Shown: positions 29,567-41,513, counted from the stretch's first letter. The stretch is 64,000 bases of DNA from Variovorax sp. Root473 (GCF_001426505.1 NZ_LMEV01000013.1:186001-250000); one strand, 5' to 3'. The notes: generated by a model not told the origin, from the letters alone. A program made the numbers and translations.

Positions 29567-30919
29567 ATGACGCGCTTCGCTTCCCTCTCTCTGGTCGCCC
29601 TGGCCGCCACCTTCGCCTGCGGTGGCGCTGTCGCCCAGACCGCCTTCCCCGCCACGCTCGCCGGCCACGCCGTGTTGCCCGCGCAGAGCTTTGTCGCCGC
29701 ACCCAAGGATGCACCGGCCGACCTGCAAGCCAGCGGCAAGTTCACCACCGGCAAGCGCGTCGAGGCGCTGGGCACGGTCGAAGGGCTCTCGGGCGGCCGC
29801 GGCACCGGCGTGTCGGTGCCCTTCAAGGGCCAGCCGCTGCAGGGCCACTCGGGCATCAAGAAGATGGACGACGGCTCGTTCTGGATGCTCACCGACAACG
29901 GCGCCGGCGCGAAGGCCAACTCGCCCGACTTCATGCTCTACCTGAACCACTACAAGGTGGACTTCAAGAGCGGCAAGTTCAATCGCATCAACACGATCTT
30001 CCTGCACGACCCCGACAAGAAGGTGCCATTCCGCATCGCCCACGAAGGCACCAAGCAGCGCTACCTGACGGGCTCTGACTTCGATCCCGAGAGCTTCCAG
30101 TTCGCCGGCGGCGCGCTGTGGATCGGCGAGGAGTTCGGCCCCTTCCTCATCAAGGCCGACCTCAAGGGCAAGGTGCTCGCCGTGTTCGACACGCAGGTCG
30201 ACGGCAAGGCCGTGCGCTCGCCCGACCATCCGGCCGTGACCACGCCGGGCGCACCGGGTGGTGCGGTCGATTTCCAGGTCAAGCGCTCCAAGGGCTTCGA
30301 GGGCATGGCCTCGTCGAAGGACGGCAGCAAGCTGTATGCGCTGCTTGAGGGCCCGGTGTGGAACGCCGAGACGAAGGACTACGAGAAGCTCGAGGGCAAG
30401 GAGGCATTGCGCGTTCTGGAGTTCGACGTGGCATCGGAAAAATGGACGGGCCGCCACTGGAAGTACCCGCTCGAAGCCAACGGCCACGCCATCGGCGACT
30501 TCAACATGATCGACGGCACCACGGGCCTGATCATCGAGCGCGACAACGGCGAAGGCACGAGCGACAAGGCCTGCCCCGAAGGCCAGAAGCGCACCGACTG
30601 CTTCCACGACATCGCGAAGTTCAAGCGCGTCTACAAGGTCGAGCTGAGCGATGCGAACGTGGGCGGCGCGGTGCGCAAGATCGGCTACATCGACCTGCTG
30701 AACATCGCCGACCCGAACAAGCTGGCGCGCAAACCGCTGAACGACGGCGTGCTCAAGTTCCCGTTCTTCACGATCGAGAACGTCGACGTGGTCGATGCCA
30801 CGCACATCGTGGTCGGCAACGACAACAACCTGCCGTTCTCCAGCAGCCGCGAGCCGAACAAGGCGGACGACAACGAGCTGGTGTTGCTCGAAGCCGGCGC
30901 GCTGCTGCAGGCAAAGTAA
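29567..30919 (+). CDS. Exported phytase-like esterase domain protein
   Basis: 450 residues with a signal peptide (FASLSLVALAATFACGGAVAQ, cleavage near residue 23). The mature part matches the esterase-like activity of phytase family: EGLSGG, GHSGIKKMDDGSFWMLTDNGAG, ESFQFAGGALWIGEEFGPFLI, KGFEGMASS and the late IENVDVVDATHIVVGNDNN. It is a beta-propeller-like fold, periplasmic. Phosphoesterase activity is presumed for the family. It lies 69 bases after the DUF2269 gene and may be outside that operon. Confidence 0.83.
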   Translation: MTRFASLSLVALAATFACGGAVAQTAFPATLAGHAVLPAQSFVAAPKDAPADLQASGKFTTGKRVEALGTVEGLSGGRGTGVSVPFKGQPLQGHSGIKKMDDGSFWMLTDNGAGAKANSPDFMLYLNHYKVDFKSGKFNRINTIFLHDPDKKVPFRIAHEGTKQRYLTGSDFDPESFQFAGGALWIGEEFGPFLIKADLKGKVLAVFDTQVDGKAVRSPDHPAVTTPGAPGGAVDFQVKRSKGFEGMASSKDGSKLYALLEGPVWNAETKDYEKLEGKEALRVLEFDVASEKWTGRHWKYPLEANGHAIGDFNMIDGTTGLIIERDNGEGTSDKACPEGQKRTDCFHDIAKFKRVYKVELSDANVGGAVRKIGYIDLLNIADPNKLARKPLNDGVLKFPFFTIENVDVVDATHIVVGNDNNLPFSSSREPNKADDNELVLLEAGALLQAK

Positions 30920-30986
30920 GGCGCAACGCGCGGCCTGCGTTTCAAGGCCCCGCTCGCGGGATGGGCGGGGGCGAGACAACCGAGAA

Positions 30987-31005
30987 GATGAGTATGATTC
31001 TCATT
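30987..31005. promoter_or_regulatory. Candidate Fur box
   Basis: gatgagtatgattctcatt is a near-palindrome matching the ATGAGnATnATTCTCAT form of the ferric-uptake-regulator site common in betaproteobacteria. It lies 69 bases before the DUF3649 gene, whose operon is of iron-uptake type. Confidence 0.75.
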
Positions 31006-31073
31006 CTCTAGGTTTTCCATCCCCTCTGTCCCATGAATTTCCGAACGACCTTGCACGCCGTGCGGCGCTCGTC

Positions 31074-31382
31074 GTGAGCGCCGGCGTCCATTACCGGATG
31101 GGCGTGGCGTCGCGGGCCGTGGCCGCCATCGCGGGCGGCTACGGCGTGGCCGCGCTGTCGGCCGCCGTGCTCGCGCTGGGCCTGCCCGTCCTCTTCGACA
31201 TGGCGCGCAGCGAGGCCGCGTTGACCGGTACGCTGGCCTCCTTCCTCGTCTACGCCGTGGCCGTGATGTGGGTCTTCGCGGCGCGCTCGGCGTGGCGCGC
31301 CTGGGCCGGCCTGGCCATCGCGGCGGCGCTGCAGGGCCTGCTGTTGCTGCTGTGGACCCAGGGCGGCGGAGGTGCTGCATGA
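31074..31382 (+). CDS. DUF3649 membrane protein
   Basis: 102 residues with three hydrophobic segments (AVAAIAGGYGVAALSAAVLA onward). The order DUF3649, PepSY, DUF3325 is the usual accessory set beside TonB-dependent siderophore receptors. GTG at 31074 is the only sensible start in frame before the conserved YRMGVASRAVAAI; it has no clear ribosome site. A 14-codon reading frame from ATG 31033 ends with a TGA that overlaps this GTG. The stop overlaps the PepSY start (ATGA). Confidence 0.78.
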   Translation: MSAGVHYRMGVASRAVAAIAGGYGVAALSAAVLALGLPVLFDMARSEAALTGTLASFLVYAVAVMWVFAARSAWRAWAGLAIAAALQGLLLLLWTQGGGGAA

Positions 31383-33031
31383 AGGAAGGGTTCCGCCAGT
31401 CGATGGCGTGGCTGCACACCTGGTCGGGCCTGCTGGTCGGGTGGGTGCTCTTCATGGTGTTCGCGGCCGGCACGGCCTCGTACTTCAAGGACGAGATCAC
31501 CTTCTGGATGAAGCCGGAGCTGCACGCCGTGACGCACGGCAGCGTGGCCCAGCCCGCCGCGGCCGAGCACGCGGTGGCCTACCTGGAGCGCAATGCGGCC
31601 AATGCGGCGCGCTGGTTCATCACGCTGCCGACCGCGCGCGAGCCGGCGGTCAGCCTCCTGTGGATCAAGCCGCTGCCGCCGGCCGGTTCACCGCCGGTGG
31701 AGCGGCGCCGCAGCTTCGACCGCGCCACGCTCGACCCGGCCACGGGCCAGGCGATCACCGCGCCGCGCGAGACGCGCGGCGGCGAGTTCTTCTACCGCCT
31801 GCATTTCGACCTGCACTACATGCCCGCGCTCTGGGCCCGCTGGATCGTCGGCTTCTGCGCGATGTTCATGCTGGTGGCCATCGTCAGCGGCATCGTCACG
31901 CACAAGCGCATCTTCAAGGACTTCTTCACCTTCCGTCCGAAGAAGGGCCAGCGCAGCTGGCTCGACGCGCACAACGTCACCGCGGTGCTCGCGCTCCCGT
32001 ACCACGCCATGATCACCTACACCGGGCTGGTCACGCTGATGTTCATGTACATGCCGTGGGGCCCGCAGGTGGCCTACAAGGCGCACGGCGGCACCGACAC
32101 CTTCTTCGCCGAAGCCTTCCCGGGCGGCGTGCGCACGCAGATCAAGGCCTCGGGCACCCAGGCCGCGCTGGCGCCCCTCGCGCCCATGGTGGCGCAGGCC
32201 ACGGCCCACTGGGACGGCGCGCCCGTCGGCCGCATCGTGGTGCACCAGCCCAACGACGCCAACGCCGTGGTCTCGCTCACGCGGGCCGAGGGCCGTCACC
32301 TGTCGTTCGACCAGCCCACGATGCAGTTCAACGGCACGACCGGCGCACTCGTCGGCAGCTTCGGCGACGTGCCGAAGGCCGCGGCCGAGACGCGCGGCGT
32401 GCTCTACGGCCTGCACATCGGCCGCTTTGCCGATCCGTTGCTGCGTGCGCTGTTCTTCGTTTCGGGGCTGGCGGGCTGCCTGATGGTGGCCACCGGCCTG
32501 CTGCTGTGGGCCGTGAAGGAGCGCCAGAAATACGCCAGGACCCTCAAGCAGGGCGGGCGCATCGGCTTCGGGCTGCGGCTGGTCGACGGGCTGAACCTCG
32601 GCGCGATCGCGGGCCTGCCCGTGGCGATGGCCGCGTTCTTCTGGGCCAACCGCCTGCTGCCGGTCGACGTGGCCGGCCGCAACGAGGCCGAAATCCGCTG
32701 GTTCTTCATCGTCTGGGGTGCCGCCGCCGTGCTGGGCCTGCTGCGCCCGACCCTGCGCATGTGGCAGGCGCAGCTCGCGCTCGGCGCGCTGCTGTTCGTG
32801 CTGCTGCCGGTGCTCAATGCCTTCACCGGCCCCGCGCCGCTCACGGTCAGCCTGAACAGCGGCCCGCGTTCGGTGGCGGGCTTCGACCTCGTGGCGATCG
32901 CGCTCGGCCTGGGGCTCGCGGGGGCGGCCTGGCTGGTGGAGCGCAAGCGCCGCAAGGCTCTGGCGGCGCCCAAGAAGGCCGTCAAGCCACCGCCGCCGAC
33001 GGAACTCGCTGCCTCGGGCCAGGGGTCATGA
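31379..33031 (+). CDS. PepSY domain membrane protein (siderophore-iron utilisation)
   Basis: 550 residues of the PepSY-associated TM helix (PiuB-like) family: MAWLHTWSGLLVGWVLFMVF first segment, HFDLHYMPALWARWIVGFCAMFMLVAIVSG second, HNVTAVLALPYHAMITYTGLV third, and LYGLHIGRFADPLLRALFFVSGLAGCLMVATGLLLW later, then a C-terminal four-segment region. Conserved His in the helices suggest haem or metal handling and ferric-siderophore reduction at the inner membrane, which is inferred. A Lys/Pro-rich tail ends it. Regulated probably by the Fur box upstream. Confidence 0.88.
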   Translation: MKEGFRQSMAWLHTWSGLLVGWVLFMVFAAGTASYFKDEITFWMKPELHAVTHGSVAQPAAAEHAVAYLERNAANAARWFITLPTAREPAVSLLWIKPLPPAGSPPVERRRSFDRATLDPATGQAITAPRETRGGEFFYRLHFDLHYMPALWARWIVGFCAMFMLVAIVSGIVTHKRIFKDFFTFRPKKGQRSWLDAHNVTAVLALPYHAMITYTGLVTLMFMYMPWGPQVAYKAHGGTDTFFAEAFPGGVRTQIKASGTQAALAPLAPMVAQATAHWDGAPVGRIVVHQPNDANAVVSLTRAEGRHLSFDQPTMQFNGTTGALVGSFGDVPKAAAETRGVLYGLHIGRFADPLLRALFFVSGLAGCLMVATGLLLWAVKERQKYARTLKQGGRIGFGLRLVDGLNLGAIAGLPVAMAAFFWANRLLPVDVAGRNEAEIRWFFIVWGAAAVLGLLRPTLRMWQAQLALGALLFVLLPVLNAFTGPAPLTVSLNSGPRSVAGFDLVAIALGLGLAGAAWLVERKRRKALAAPKKAVKPPPPTELAASGQGS

Positions 33032-33378
33032 TGCCGCTGCTCGGATTGGTGTTCGCCGCCTCGCTGGCCGGTTTCTGCGCGCTGAGCCTCGCGATGGACC
33101 GCCACAGCGAAGACGTCTTCGGCCGCGGCCGCACGCCGGGCGCCTGGCGCCGATGGCTGCAGCTCGGCGGGACGGCGCTGCTGTGCCTGTCGCTGTGGGC
33201 GAGCCTGGAGGCGGCGGGCGGGTCGGTGGGATGGGTGCTGTGGCTCGGGGCGCTCACTGCGGCGGCGCTGTCGACGGTCGGGCTGCTGAGCGGGCTGCCG
33301 CATCGCTTTCCGCGCATCGCCGCGGGCGTGGCGGTGCTCGCCATCGGGCAGGCGCTGTTCTGCGCGCTGCCCGCCTGA
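33028..33378 (+). CDS. DUF3325 membrane protein
   Basis: 116 residues with three or four hydrophobic segments; LAMDRHSEDVFGRGRTPGAWRRWLQLGG is the DUF3325 feature (the HSEDVFG part is visible near residue 25). It is overlapped by the PepSY stop and closes the iron-type operon. The start MMPLL is fixed by that overlap. Confidence 0.8.
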   Translation: MMPLLGLVFAASLAGFCALSLAMDRHSEDVFGRGRTPGAWRRWLQLGGTALLCLSLWASLEAAGGSVGWVLWLGALTAAALSTVGLLSGLPHRFPRIAAGVAVLAIGQALFCALPA

Positions 33379-33379
33379 C

Positions 33380-34777
33380 TCACCCCCGCATCAACGCCTC
33401 GATCTCATCCGCCTTCACCGGCACGCCCCGCGAAATCAGTTCGCAGCCCGTGGCCGTGACGATCGCGTCGTCCTCGATGCGGATGCCGATGTGGTGGAAC
33501 TGCTCGGGCACGCCCTCGCCGGGGCGCACGTAGATGCCGGGTTCCAGCGTCAGCACCATGCCCGGGTGCAGGATGCGGCTGGGGCGGTTCTTGATGAGCT
33601 CGTTCGACAGCGGGTCCTTGCGCTCGCTCACCTCGCCCACCTGCGTGGGTTCGACATAACTGCCGCAGTCGTGCACGTCCATGCCCAGCCAGTGGCCCGT
33701 GCGGTGCATGTAGAACTGGAAGTAGGCGCGCGAGTCGATCACGTCGTCGACGCTGCCGACCTTGTTGCCGTCGAGCAGGCCCAGGTCGAGCATGCCCTGC
33801 GCGAGCACCTTCACGGCGGCGTCGTGCGGATCGTTGAAGCGGTTGCCGGCCTTGGTGGCGGCGGCCGAGGCGTCCTGGCTGGCCAGCACCAGGTCGTACA
33901 GCGCGCGTTGGGGGCCGCTGAAGGTGCCGTCGGCCGGGAAGGTGCGGGTGATGTCGCTGGCGTAGCCGTCGAGTTCGCAGCCGGCGTCGATCAGCACCAG
34001 CTCGCCCTTGCGCACGGGCGCGGCGTCGGCGCGGTAGTGCAGCACGCAGGCGTTGGCGCCGGCCGCGACGATGGAGCCGTAGGCCGGGTACTGCGAGCCG
34101 CCCAGGCGGAACTCGTGCAGCAGCTCGGCGTCGAGGTGGTACTCGCGCACGTCCTTGCCCTCGCGCAGCATGCGTGCCGACAGCTGCATCGCGCGGATGT
34201 GGGCGCGGGCGCTGATCTGCGCGGCGCGGCGCATGATGTCCTGCTCGTGCGCGTCCTTCACGAGGCGCATCTCGTCGAGCGGGCCGCACAGGTCGCGCTG
34301 CTCCTCGGGGCACAGCGCGCCAAAGCGCACGCGCGCGCGCACCGACTGCAGCCAGTCGTCGATGCGGGTTTCCAGGCCTTTGTGGGTGGCGAAGGGGAAC
34401 CACACGGTCGAGCGGTTCTCCAGCAGCTTCGGCAGTTTGGCGTCGAGGTCGTTCACCGAGCAGGCTTCGTCCACGCCCAGCGCGGCGGGGGCGGCATCGG
34501 GGCCGAGGCGGTAGCCGTCCCAGATCTCGCGCTCCAGGTCTTTCGGTGCGCAGAACAGCGTGGCGCGGCCATCGCCCGCCAGCACCAGCCACGCGTTGGG
34601 CTCGGTGAAGCCGGTCAGGTAGTAGAAGTAGCTGTCGTGGCGAAACAGGAAGTCGCTGTCGCGGTTGCGCTGGCGCTCGGGCGCGGTCGGGACAATGGCG
34701 ATGCCGTCCTTGCCCAGTTGCGAAGCGAGGCGCGCGCGGCGCTCGGCGTAGATCGTGGCGGTGTCTGCAAAGGTCAT
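33380..34777 (-). CDS. pepP: Xaa-Pro aminopeptidase (PepP type)
   Basis: 465 residues: an aminopeptidase P N-terminal domain (residues about 5-135; RRARLASQLG, DSYFYYLTGF) and a C-terminal M24 pita-bread domain. Metal ligands are seen in LIDAGCELDGYASDITRTFP (both Asp), HRTGHWLGMDVHDCG (His), LEPGIYV (Glu) and GIRIEDDAIV (Glu). It removes the N-terminal residue from peptides with proline second, using manganese. Its ATG overlaps the murU stop, so the two are one transcript. It is convergent with the DUF3325 gene. Confidence 0.94.
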   Translation of the reverse strand: MTFADTATIYAERRARLASQLGKDGIAIVPTAPERQRNRDSDFLFRHDSYFYYLTGFTEPNAWLVLAGDGRATLFCAPKDLEREIWDGYRLGPDAAPAALGVDEACSVNDLDAKLPKLLENRSTVWFPFATHKGLETRIDDWLQSVRARVRFGALCPEEQRDLCGPLDEMRLVKDAHEQDIMRRAAQISARAHIRAMQLSARMLREGKDVREYHLDAELLHEFRLGGSQYPAYGSIVAAGANACVLHYRADAAPVRKGELVLIDAGCELDGYASDITRTFPADGTFSGPQRALYDLVLASQDASAAATKAGNRFNDPHDAAVKVLAQGMLDLGLLDGNKVGSVDDVIDSRAYFQFYMHRTGHWLGMDVHDCGSYVEPTQVGEVSERKDPLSNELIKNRPSRILHPGMVLTLEPGIYVRPGEGVPEQFHHIGIRIEDDAIVTATGCELISRGVPVKADEIEALMRG

Positions 34778-35502
34778 CTTGGCGTGTTCAGTTGGGCAAG
34801 CCGTTCGGGAGTTCCCACGTCGGTCCAGGGGGCGGTGTAGAGCTCGGCGCTCACCTGTTCATTGTCCATCGCAGCGCGCAGGATCGGGGCCAATGGGGCC
34901 TTGATGCCGCCCGGGTTGCCGGGCGGGATGCTGCAGTACGGCGGCGCGAACAGCGCGGCGCGGTACAGGCCGATGGTCGAGAAGGTGTATTTGTCGGCTG
35001 CCTGGTTCAGCGCGAGCCCGTCGGCCGAGAGGCCGAAGTCGCCCTTGGGGTTGTGCGCCGGGTTCGGCACCAGCCACAGGTGGGCGAGTTTGCCGCTGGC
35101 CAGGAAGCGGTCGACCGCTTCCTGGGTGAAGCGGAAACCGGGCGCGAACACGTCGCCGGCCGCGACCCAGAACACCTCGCCCAGCAGTGGCAGCGCGCGC
35201 ACGATGCCGCCGGCGGTTTCGAGTGCGCCGCCGAAGTCGCGGCCCTCGTCGGAATACGAAATGGACAGCGCGCCATGCCCGTCCAGCACAGGGTTCGCGC
35301 CGAACCGGGCGGCGACCTGCGCGCCGAGCCAGTCGGTGTTGACCACCAGCTGGGTGAAGCCGCCGTCGGCCAGTGCCTCCATCGGCCACTGCATCAGCGG
35401 CTTGCCGCGCACTTCGAGCAGGGGCTTGGGCGTGGTGTCGGTCAGCGGCCGCATGCGCTCGCCGCGGCCGGCGGCCAGGATCATGGCCCGGGTGGTTGTC
35501 AT
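34774..35502 (-). CDS. murU: N-acetylmuramate-1-phosphate uridylyltransferase MurU
   Basis: 242-residue nucleotidyltransferase: AMILAAGRGERMRPLTDTTPKPLLEVRGKPLM is the NTP-binding signature, and VAAGDVF the metal-binding Asp region. Length and the short C-terminus match MurU rather than longer GlmU/RfbA enzymes. MurU makes UDP-MurNAc from MurNAc-1-P produced by AmgK. The general family is clear; the MurU assignment rests on length and on an amgK gene in the same window. It is followed by pepP in the same transcript. Confidence 0.8.
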   Translation of the reverse strand: MTTTRAMILAAGRGERMRPLTDTTPKPLLEVRGKPLMQWPMEALADGGFTQLVVNTDWLGAQVAARFGANPVLDGHGALSISYSDEGRDFGGALETAGGIVRALPLLGEVFWVAAGDVFAPGFRFTQEAVDRFLASGKLAHLWLVPNPAHNPKGDFGLSADGLALNQAADKYTFSTIGLYRAALFAPPYCSIPPGNPGGIKAPLAPILRAAMDNEQVSAELYTAPWTDVGTPERLAQLNTPR

Positions 35503-35514
35503 GGGGTGGTCTTT

Positions 35515-35613
35515 TCGAGAAACGCCGCGGAACCGGCTTTGCCGGGCCGCAGGCGTTGCCCCCGGTAGGGGGTTGGCGAAGCGACACGAAGTGCGCGCAG
35601 CCTGGGGGCGAGC
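35515..35613 (-). repeat. Repeat B, copy 4
   Basis: AACGCCGCGG...CCGCAGGCGTT long stem around CCGGCTTTGCCGG, a CCCCC-GGTA-GGGGG hairpin, then the shared tail to gcctgggggcga. In minus polarity it starts 2 nt after the speD stop codon. It lies between speD and murU. Confidence 0.88.
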
Positions 35614-35614
35614 T

Positions 35615-35989
35615 TCATTTCTTGCCGCGTTGCAACTCGTTGCGTTCGCTGTGCGAGGGCTGGAACAGCGACACCAGGCAGGCCATCAACGCATGCGCCT
35701 TGGCCGAGTGGTCGGCGCTGAAGTTGCACACGTACACGTCGAGCGTCACGCCGCGCTGTTCGGGCCAGGTGTGGATGCACAGGTGCGATTCGGCCAGCAG
35801 GAGCGTGGCGGTCACCCCGCCCGGCCCCTGCGGCGTGGCCGGAAAACCATGCACCAGCTTGCCCACGGCCTGCAGCCCCGCAGCGGCCACGGCCTTGGTG
35901 CAGACCTCGCCGAGCGCATGCCCGTCGGTCAGCCATTGGGGACCGCATTGGCAGTCGTGGAGATCGGCGGTGAGGTGCAGCCCTTGCAT
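35615..35989 (-). CDS. speD: S-adenosylmethionine decarboxylase proenzyme (SpeD)
   Basis: 124 residues, the compact bacterial form. The self-cleavage site is visible as LAESHLCIHTWPE near residue 70: cleavage before the Ser creates the pyruvoyl cofactor. DLHDC at the N-terminus and VYVCNF after the cleavage site fit. It makes decarboxylated SAM, the aminopropyl donor for spermidine-type synthesis, and so feeds the enzyme at 24161. A Cys replaces the usual Ser two residues after the cleavage Ser-His. Start at MQGLHLTADL; the longer frame upstream lacks similarity. Confidence 0.88.
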   Translation of the reverse strand: MQGLHLTADLHDCQCGPQWLTDGHALGEVCTKAVAAAGLQAVGKLVHGFPATPQGPGGVTATLLLAESHLCIHTWPEQRGVTLDVYVCNFSADHSAKAHALMACLVSLFQPSHSERNELQRGKK

Positions 35990-36138
35990 GGGGGGCAACT
36001 CTAGCAGCCGGGCCTGCGACACAAGAGAGCATCCGCGGGGTGTTGGCCCTGTACTGGGGCCGGGCGTGGCTCGCCCGGTAAAATCTCGGGTTCTCCCGTA
36101 TCCCCCACCCACCCTTTTCCCCCGAAAGCCCACTGCCC

Positions 36139-39299
<3,161 letters not shown>

Positions 39300-39317
39300 G
39301 ACTTCGCGGCTCCCACG

Positions 39318-39344
39318 AAAAACGCGCCCTCGGGCGCGTTTTTT
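39318..39344 (+). terminator. Rho-independent terminator after gapA
   Basis: AAAACGCGCCC-TC-GGGCGCGTTTTTT: stem of seven GC-rich pairs extended by A-T pairs, then six T. The A-run on the left means it may also terminate the convergent lipoprotein gene. Confidence 0.92.
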
Positions 39345-39373
39345 ATGGGGCGATGGGAACCGATCGGGGCCGC

Positions 39374-39973
39374 TCAGCGCAGCTTCTCGTTGCGCCGTAT
39401 CTCGCTGCTGAGCTGCGCCGTCATCCGCGTGGCCGCGCGCCGTGCGGCCAGGCCGTAGTCGCCGTTGAACTCGCCGAACTCCGCCGTGCCGTTGCCGACC
39501 GCGCGCACGCGCGTGACTTCGGCGCCCGCGGTGTCCGTCACCACGCACGCCACCTCGGCCGTGAAGGCGGTGGGTGGCCAGGTGACCCACGAGGACGAGC
39601 TCGAATCGGTCTTGATCTGCGGCGTGAACACCAGCGACACGCCTGCGGCCTCGTTCGCCTTCACATCGCCGGCGGTGCGCAGCACGACCACGTGGCGGTA
39701 GACCGCGCGCAGCGCATCGCGGATCGATTTTTCGAGGTCGCGGTACGGGTAGTAGCTCACGCGGTCGCCACTGCCGCCGGCGGTGGTCACCTGCAAATCG
39801 CGCTGCGCATCGGTCATCACGTAGGCCACCTTCTTGGGGATGAGGTGGGCGGTCGACCGGGGCGGTGCGGTCTCGGTGATCATCGTGATCGGGTGCGAGC
39901 AGCCCGCCAGCAGCACGATGGTTGCAAGGGCTGCGGCCAGCCGGGGTATCGGAGAAGAAGAAAGAAGTGACAT
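39374..39973 (-). CDS. Lipoprotein of unknown function
   Basis: 199 residues. Signal peptide with lipobox (RLAAALATIVLLAGC, Cys near 25). The mature part has AYVMTDAQRDLQVTTAGG, RVSYYPYRDLEKSIRDAL and VFTPQIKTDSSSSSWVTWPP, a beta-rich pattern seen in small envelope lipoproteins. I do not recognise a named family. The adjacent lipoprotein gene upstream, 15 bases away on the same strand, suggests a two-gene operon. Confidence 0.75.
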   Translation of the reverse strand: MSLLSSSPIPRLAAALATIVLLAGCSHPITMITETAPPRSTAHLIPKKVAYVMTDAQRDLQVTTAGGSGDRVSYYPYRDLEKSIRDALRAVYRHVVVLRTAGDVKANEAAGVSLVFTPQIKTDSSSSSWVTWPPTAFTAEVACVVTDTAGAEVTRVRAVGNGTAEFGEFNGDYGLAARRAATRMTAQLSSEIRRNEKLR

Positions 39974-39988
39974 GGTGCTTCTCCGGCC

Positions 39989-40579
39989 TCACGACGCAGG
40001 CGGCGCGATGGCCGCGACGAATTGCGGATCGGCATACACCTGCCGCAGCAGCGCCCGCACCAGCCGCGGGTACGCGGCCTGCCCGGCGGGCACGGCCACG
40101 ATGTTGGCGTAGCTCGAATCGAACGCGATCTCGCCGCGGTAGGTCTTGCGCAGCGTCTGTGCGGCGTTGCGCGTGACGGTGACTTCGACGTCCATGCGGC
40201 CCGAGCCGTTGACCACGCCGAGGTCGAGTTCGTTGACGAGAATGCGCGCCGCGATGCGCGTCGGGGCCTTGGGGTCGTAGACCGAAATCTCGTTCAGGTC
40301 GCGCATCAGCGCGTCTTCAAGGTACTGGGCGAAGGTGCCGCTGGGCGACACCAGCCTGGCACGGCGCAGGCGCAAGGTGTTGACGGTGTCGTTGGGGTCG
40401 GTGGGCTGTACCTTGCCCACCGCGACCTTGCCGGGGTTGTGGGCCTCGAGCCGGTCGAGCGCCTCGTAGTCGGCGGCATAGGGCGGGGCGCCGAGTTGTG
40501 CGCAGCCCGTGGCCAGTGCAGCCAGCAGCAGCACGCCCGTGCGCCAGCGCAGACCTTGCGGCCTGAAGACGATCGCCAT
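39989..40579 (-). CDS. Lipoprotein of unknown function
   Basis: 196 residues. Signal peptide with lipobox (VLLLAALATGCAQ, Cys near 26). The mature domain has DTVNTLRLRRARLVSP, TFAQYLEDALMRDLNEISVYD, IAARILVNELDLGVVNGSG and the ending QVYADPQFVAAI. The pattern, a peripheral beta-sheet with a YLEDALM helix, resembles lipoproteins of transporter-auxiliary type, but no family is certain. Start at the ATG 40579 directly before the signal peptide. Confidence 0.72.
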   Translation of the reverse strand: MAIVFRPQGLRWRTGVLLLAALATGCAQLGAPPYAADYEALDRLEAHNPGKVAVGKVQPTDPNDTVNTLRLRRARLVSPSGTFAQYLEDALMRDLNEISVYDPKAPTRIAARILVNELDLGVVNGSGRMDVEVTVTRNAAQTLRKTYRGEIAFDSSYANIVAVPAGQAAYPRLVRALLRQVYADPQFVAAIAPPAS

Positions 40580-40674
40580 GTGTTGATCCCCTCGTCCGAG
40601 ATGAGATGTCTTCTTCTCCCCGGCGCGAGGGTAGCAGGCATCGCGCCGCGTGCGAAGGCAGCGGCGCGGCGGGC

Positions 40675-40983
40675 TCAGACCGGCTCGAGGATGTGGATGC
40701 GCTTGCTCTCGGTGAATTCCTTGGTCTGGGCGCTGAAGGCGGCCATGTGGGGGGCGGCCCCATGGGCCATCAGGGCGGGGAGCGACGCCCATTTCTCGAT
40801 GACCACGAAGGTATCGGCACCGAAGCTGGCCTTCGACGGCGGAATGCCCTGCGCGTCGACCGTGGCCGCGTATTCGATGCAGCCCTCCTCGGCCAGCACG
40901 GCGGCGCGGTTGGCGGCGAAGGCTTCGAGCAGACGGGCGCGCTGGCCGGGCTTGGCGGTGATGACGGCAACGACTTGGATCAT
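40675..40983 (-). CDS. Antibiotic-biosynthesis-monooxygenase-fold (YgiN-like) protein
   Basis: 102 residues, the usual size of a YgiN/ABM ferredoxin-like fold. VVAVITAKPGQRARLLEAFAAN opens the domain, GCIEYAATVD is the central strand, and FVVIEKWASLPALMAHGAAPHM is the characteristic EKW...H region. Members are quinol monooxygenases or haem-degrading enzymes; the substrate is not evident. It stands alone on the minus strand. Confidence 0.84.
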   Translation of the reverse strand: MIQVVAVITAKPGQRARLLEAFAANRAAVLAEEGCIEYAATVDAQGIPPSKASFGADTFVVIEKWASLPALMAHGAAPHMAAFSAQTKEFTESKRIHILEPV

Positions 40984-41192
40984 GGAACAGGGTCTCCGGT
41001 GAAGTGACATGAACAGAGAAATGCAACGAGCGAATCTACGAGATCGCACGCCGGTGCGCAGGTCCGGTGGGCGACAAGGCCGGCATGCACATGCCGCATG
41101 CGACAGTTACCCGCGAGACACACACTCGTCCCGCCATGGTCGCGCCGAGGTCCTAGGATGGGGTCTTCTTTCGCATCGACCCGCCGTTTGCC

Positions 41193-41483
41193 ATGTTCAT
41201 CGTCACCCTGACCTACATCCGCCCGCTCGAGGAACTCGACGCTCTGATGGATGCGCATGTCACCTGGCTGAAAAAGCACTACGCCAGCGGCCTGTTCGTG
41301 GCCTCGGGGCGCCAGGTGCCGCGCAAGGGCGGCGTGATCCTCGCGCGCTCGGGCGACCGCGAGGGGCTGGAGGCGGTGCTGGCGCGCGACCCCTTCGTGC
41401 AGGGCGGCGTCGCGCGCACCGACGTGATCGAGTTCATCCCCAGCATGACCGCGCTGAACGTCGAGGTGCTGCGCGGCTACTGA
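41193..41483 (+). CDS. YciI-like protein
   Basis: 96 residues with the YCII fold: FIVTLTYIRPLEELDALMDAHVTWLKKHYASGLFVASG, RKGGVILARSGD and DPFVQGGVARTDVIEF. The conserved His and Asp of the family (AHVTWL, LARDPF) are present. YciI-like proteins are proposed small-molecule lyases or hydrolases; the function here is unknown. Confidence 0.88.
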   Translation: MFIVTLTYIRPLEELDALMDAHVTWLKKHYASGLFVASGRQVPRKGGVILARSGDREGLEAVLARDPFVQGGVARTDVIEFIPSMTALNVEVLRGY

Positions 41484-41513
41484 GGAAAACCGCGCAGGCG
41501 CGCAGCCGGTCGA

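Noticed and set aside
41084..41097. ggcatgcacatgcc inverted repeat upstream of the YciI-like gene
   Set aside because: Only 6-bp arms with a 2-base centre and no second copy or promoter context, so it may be chance in GC-rich DNA.
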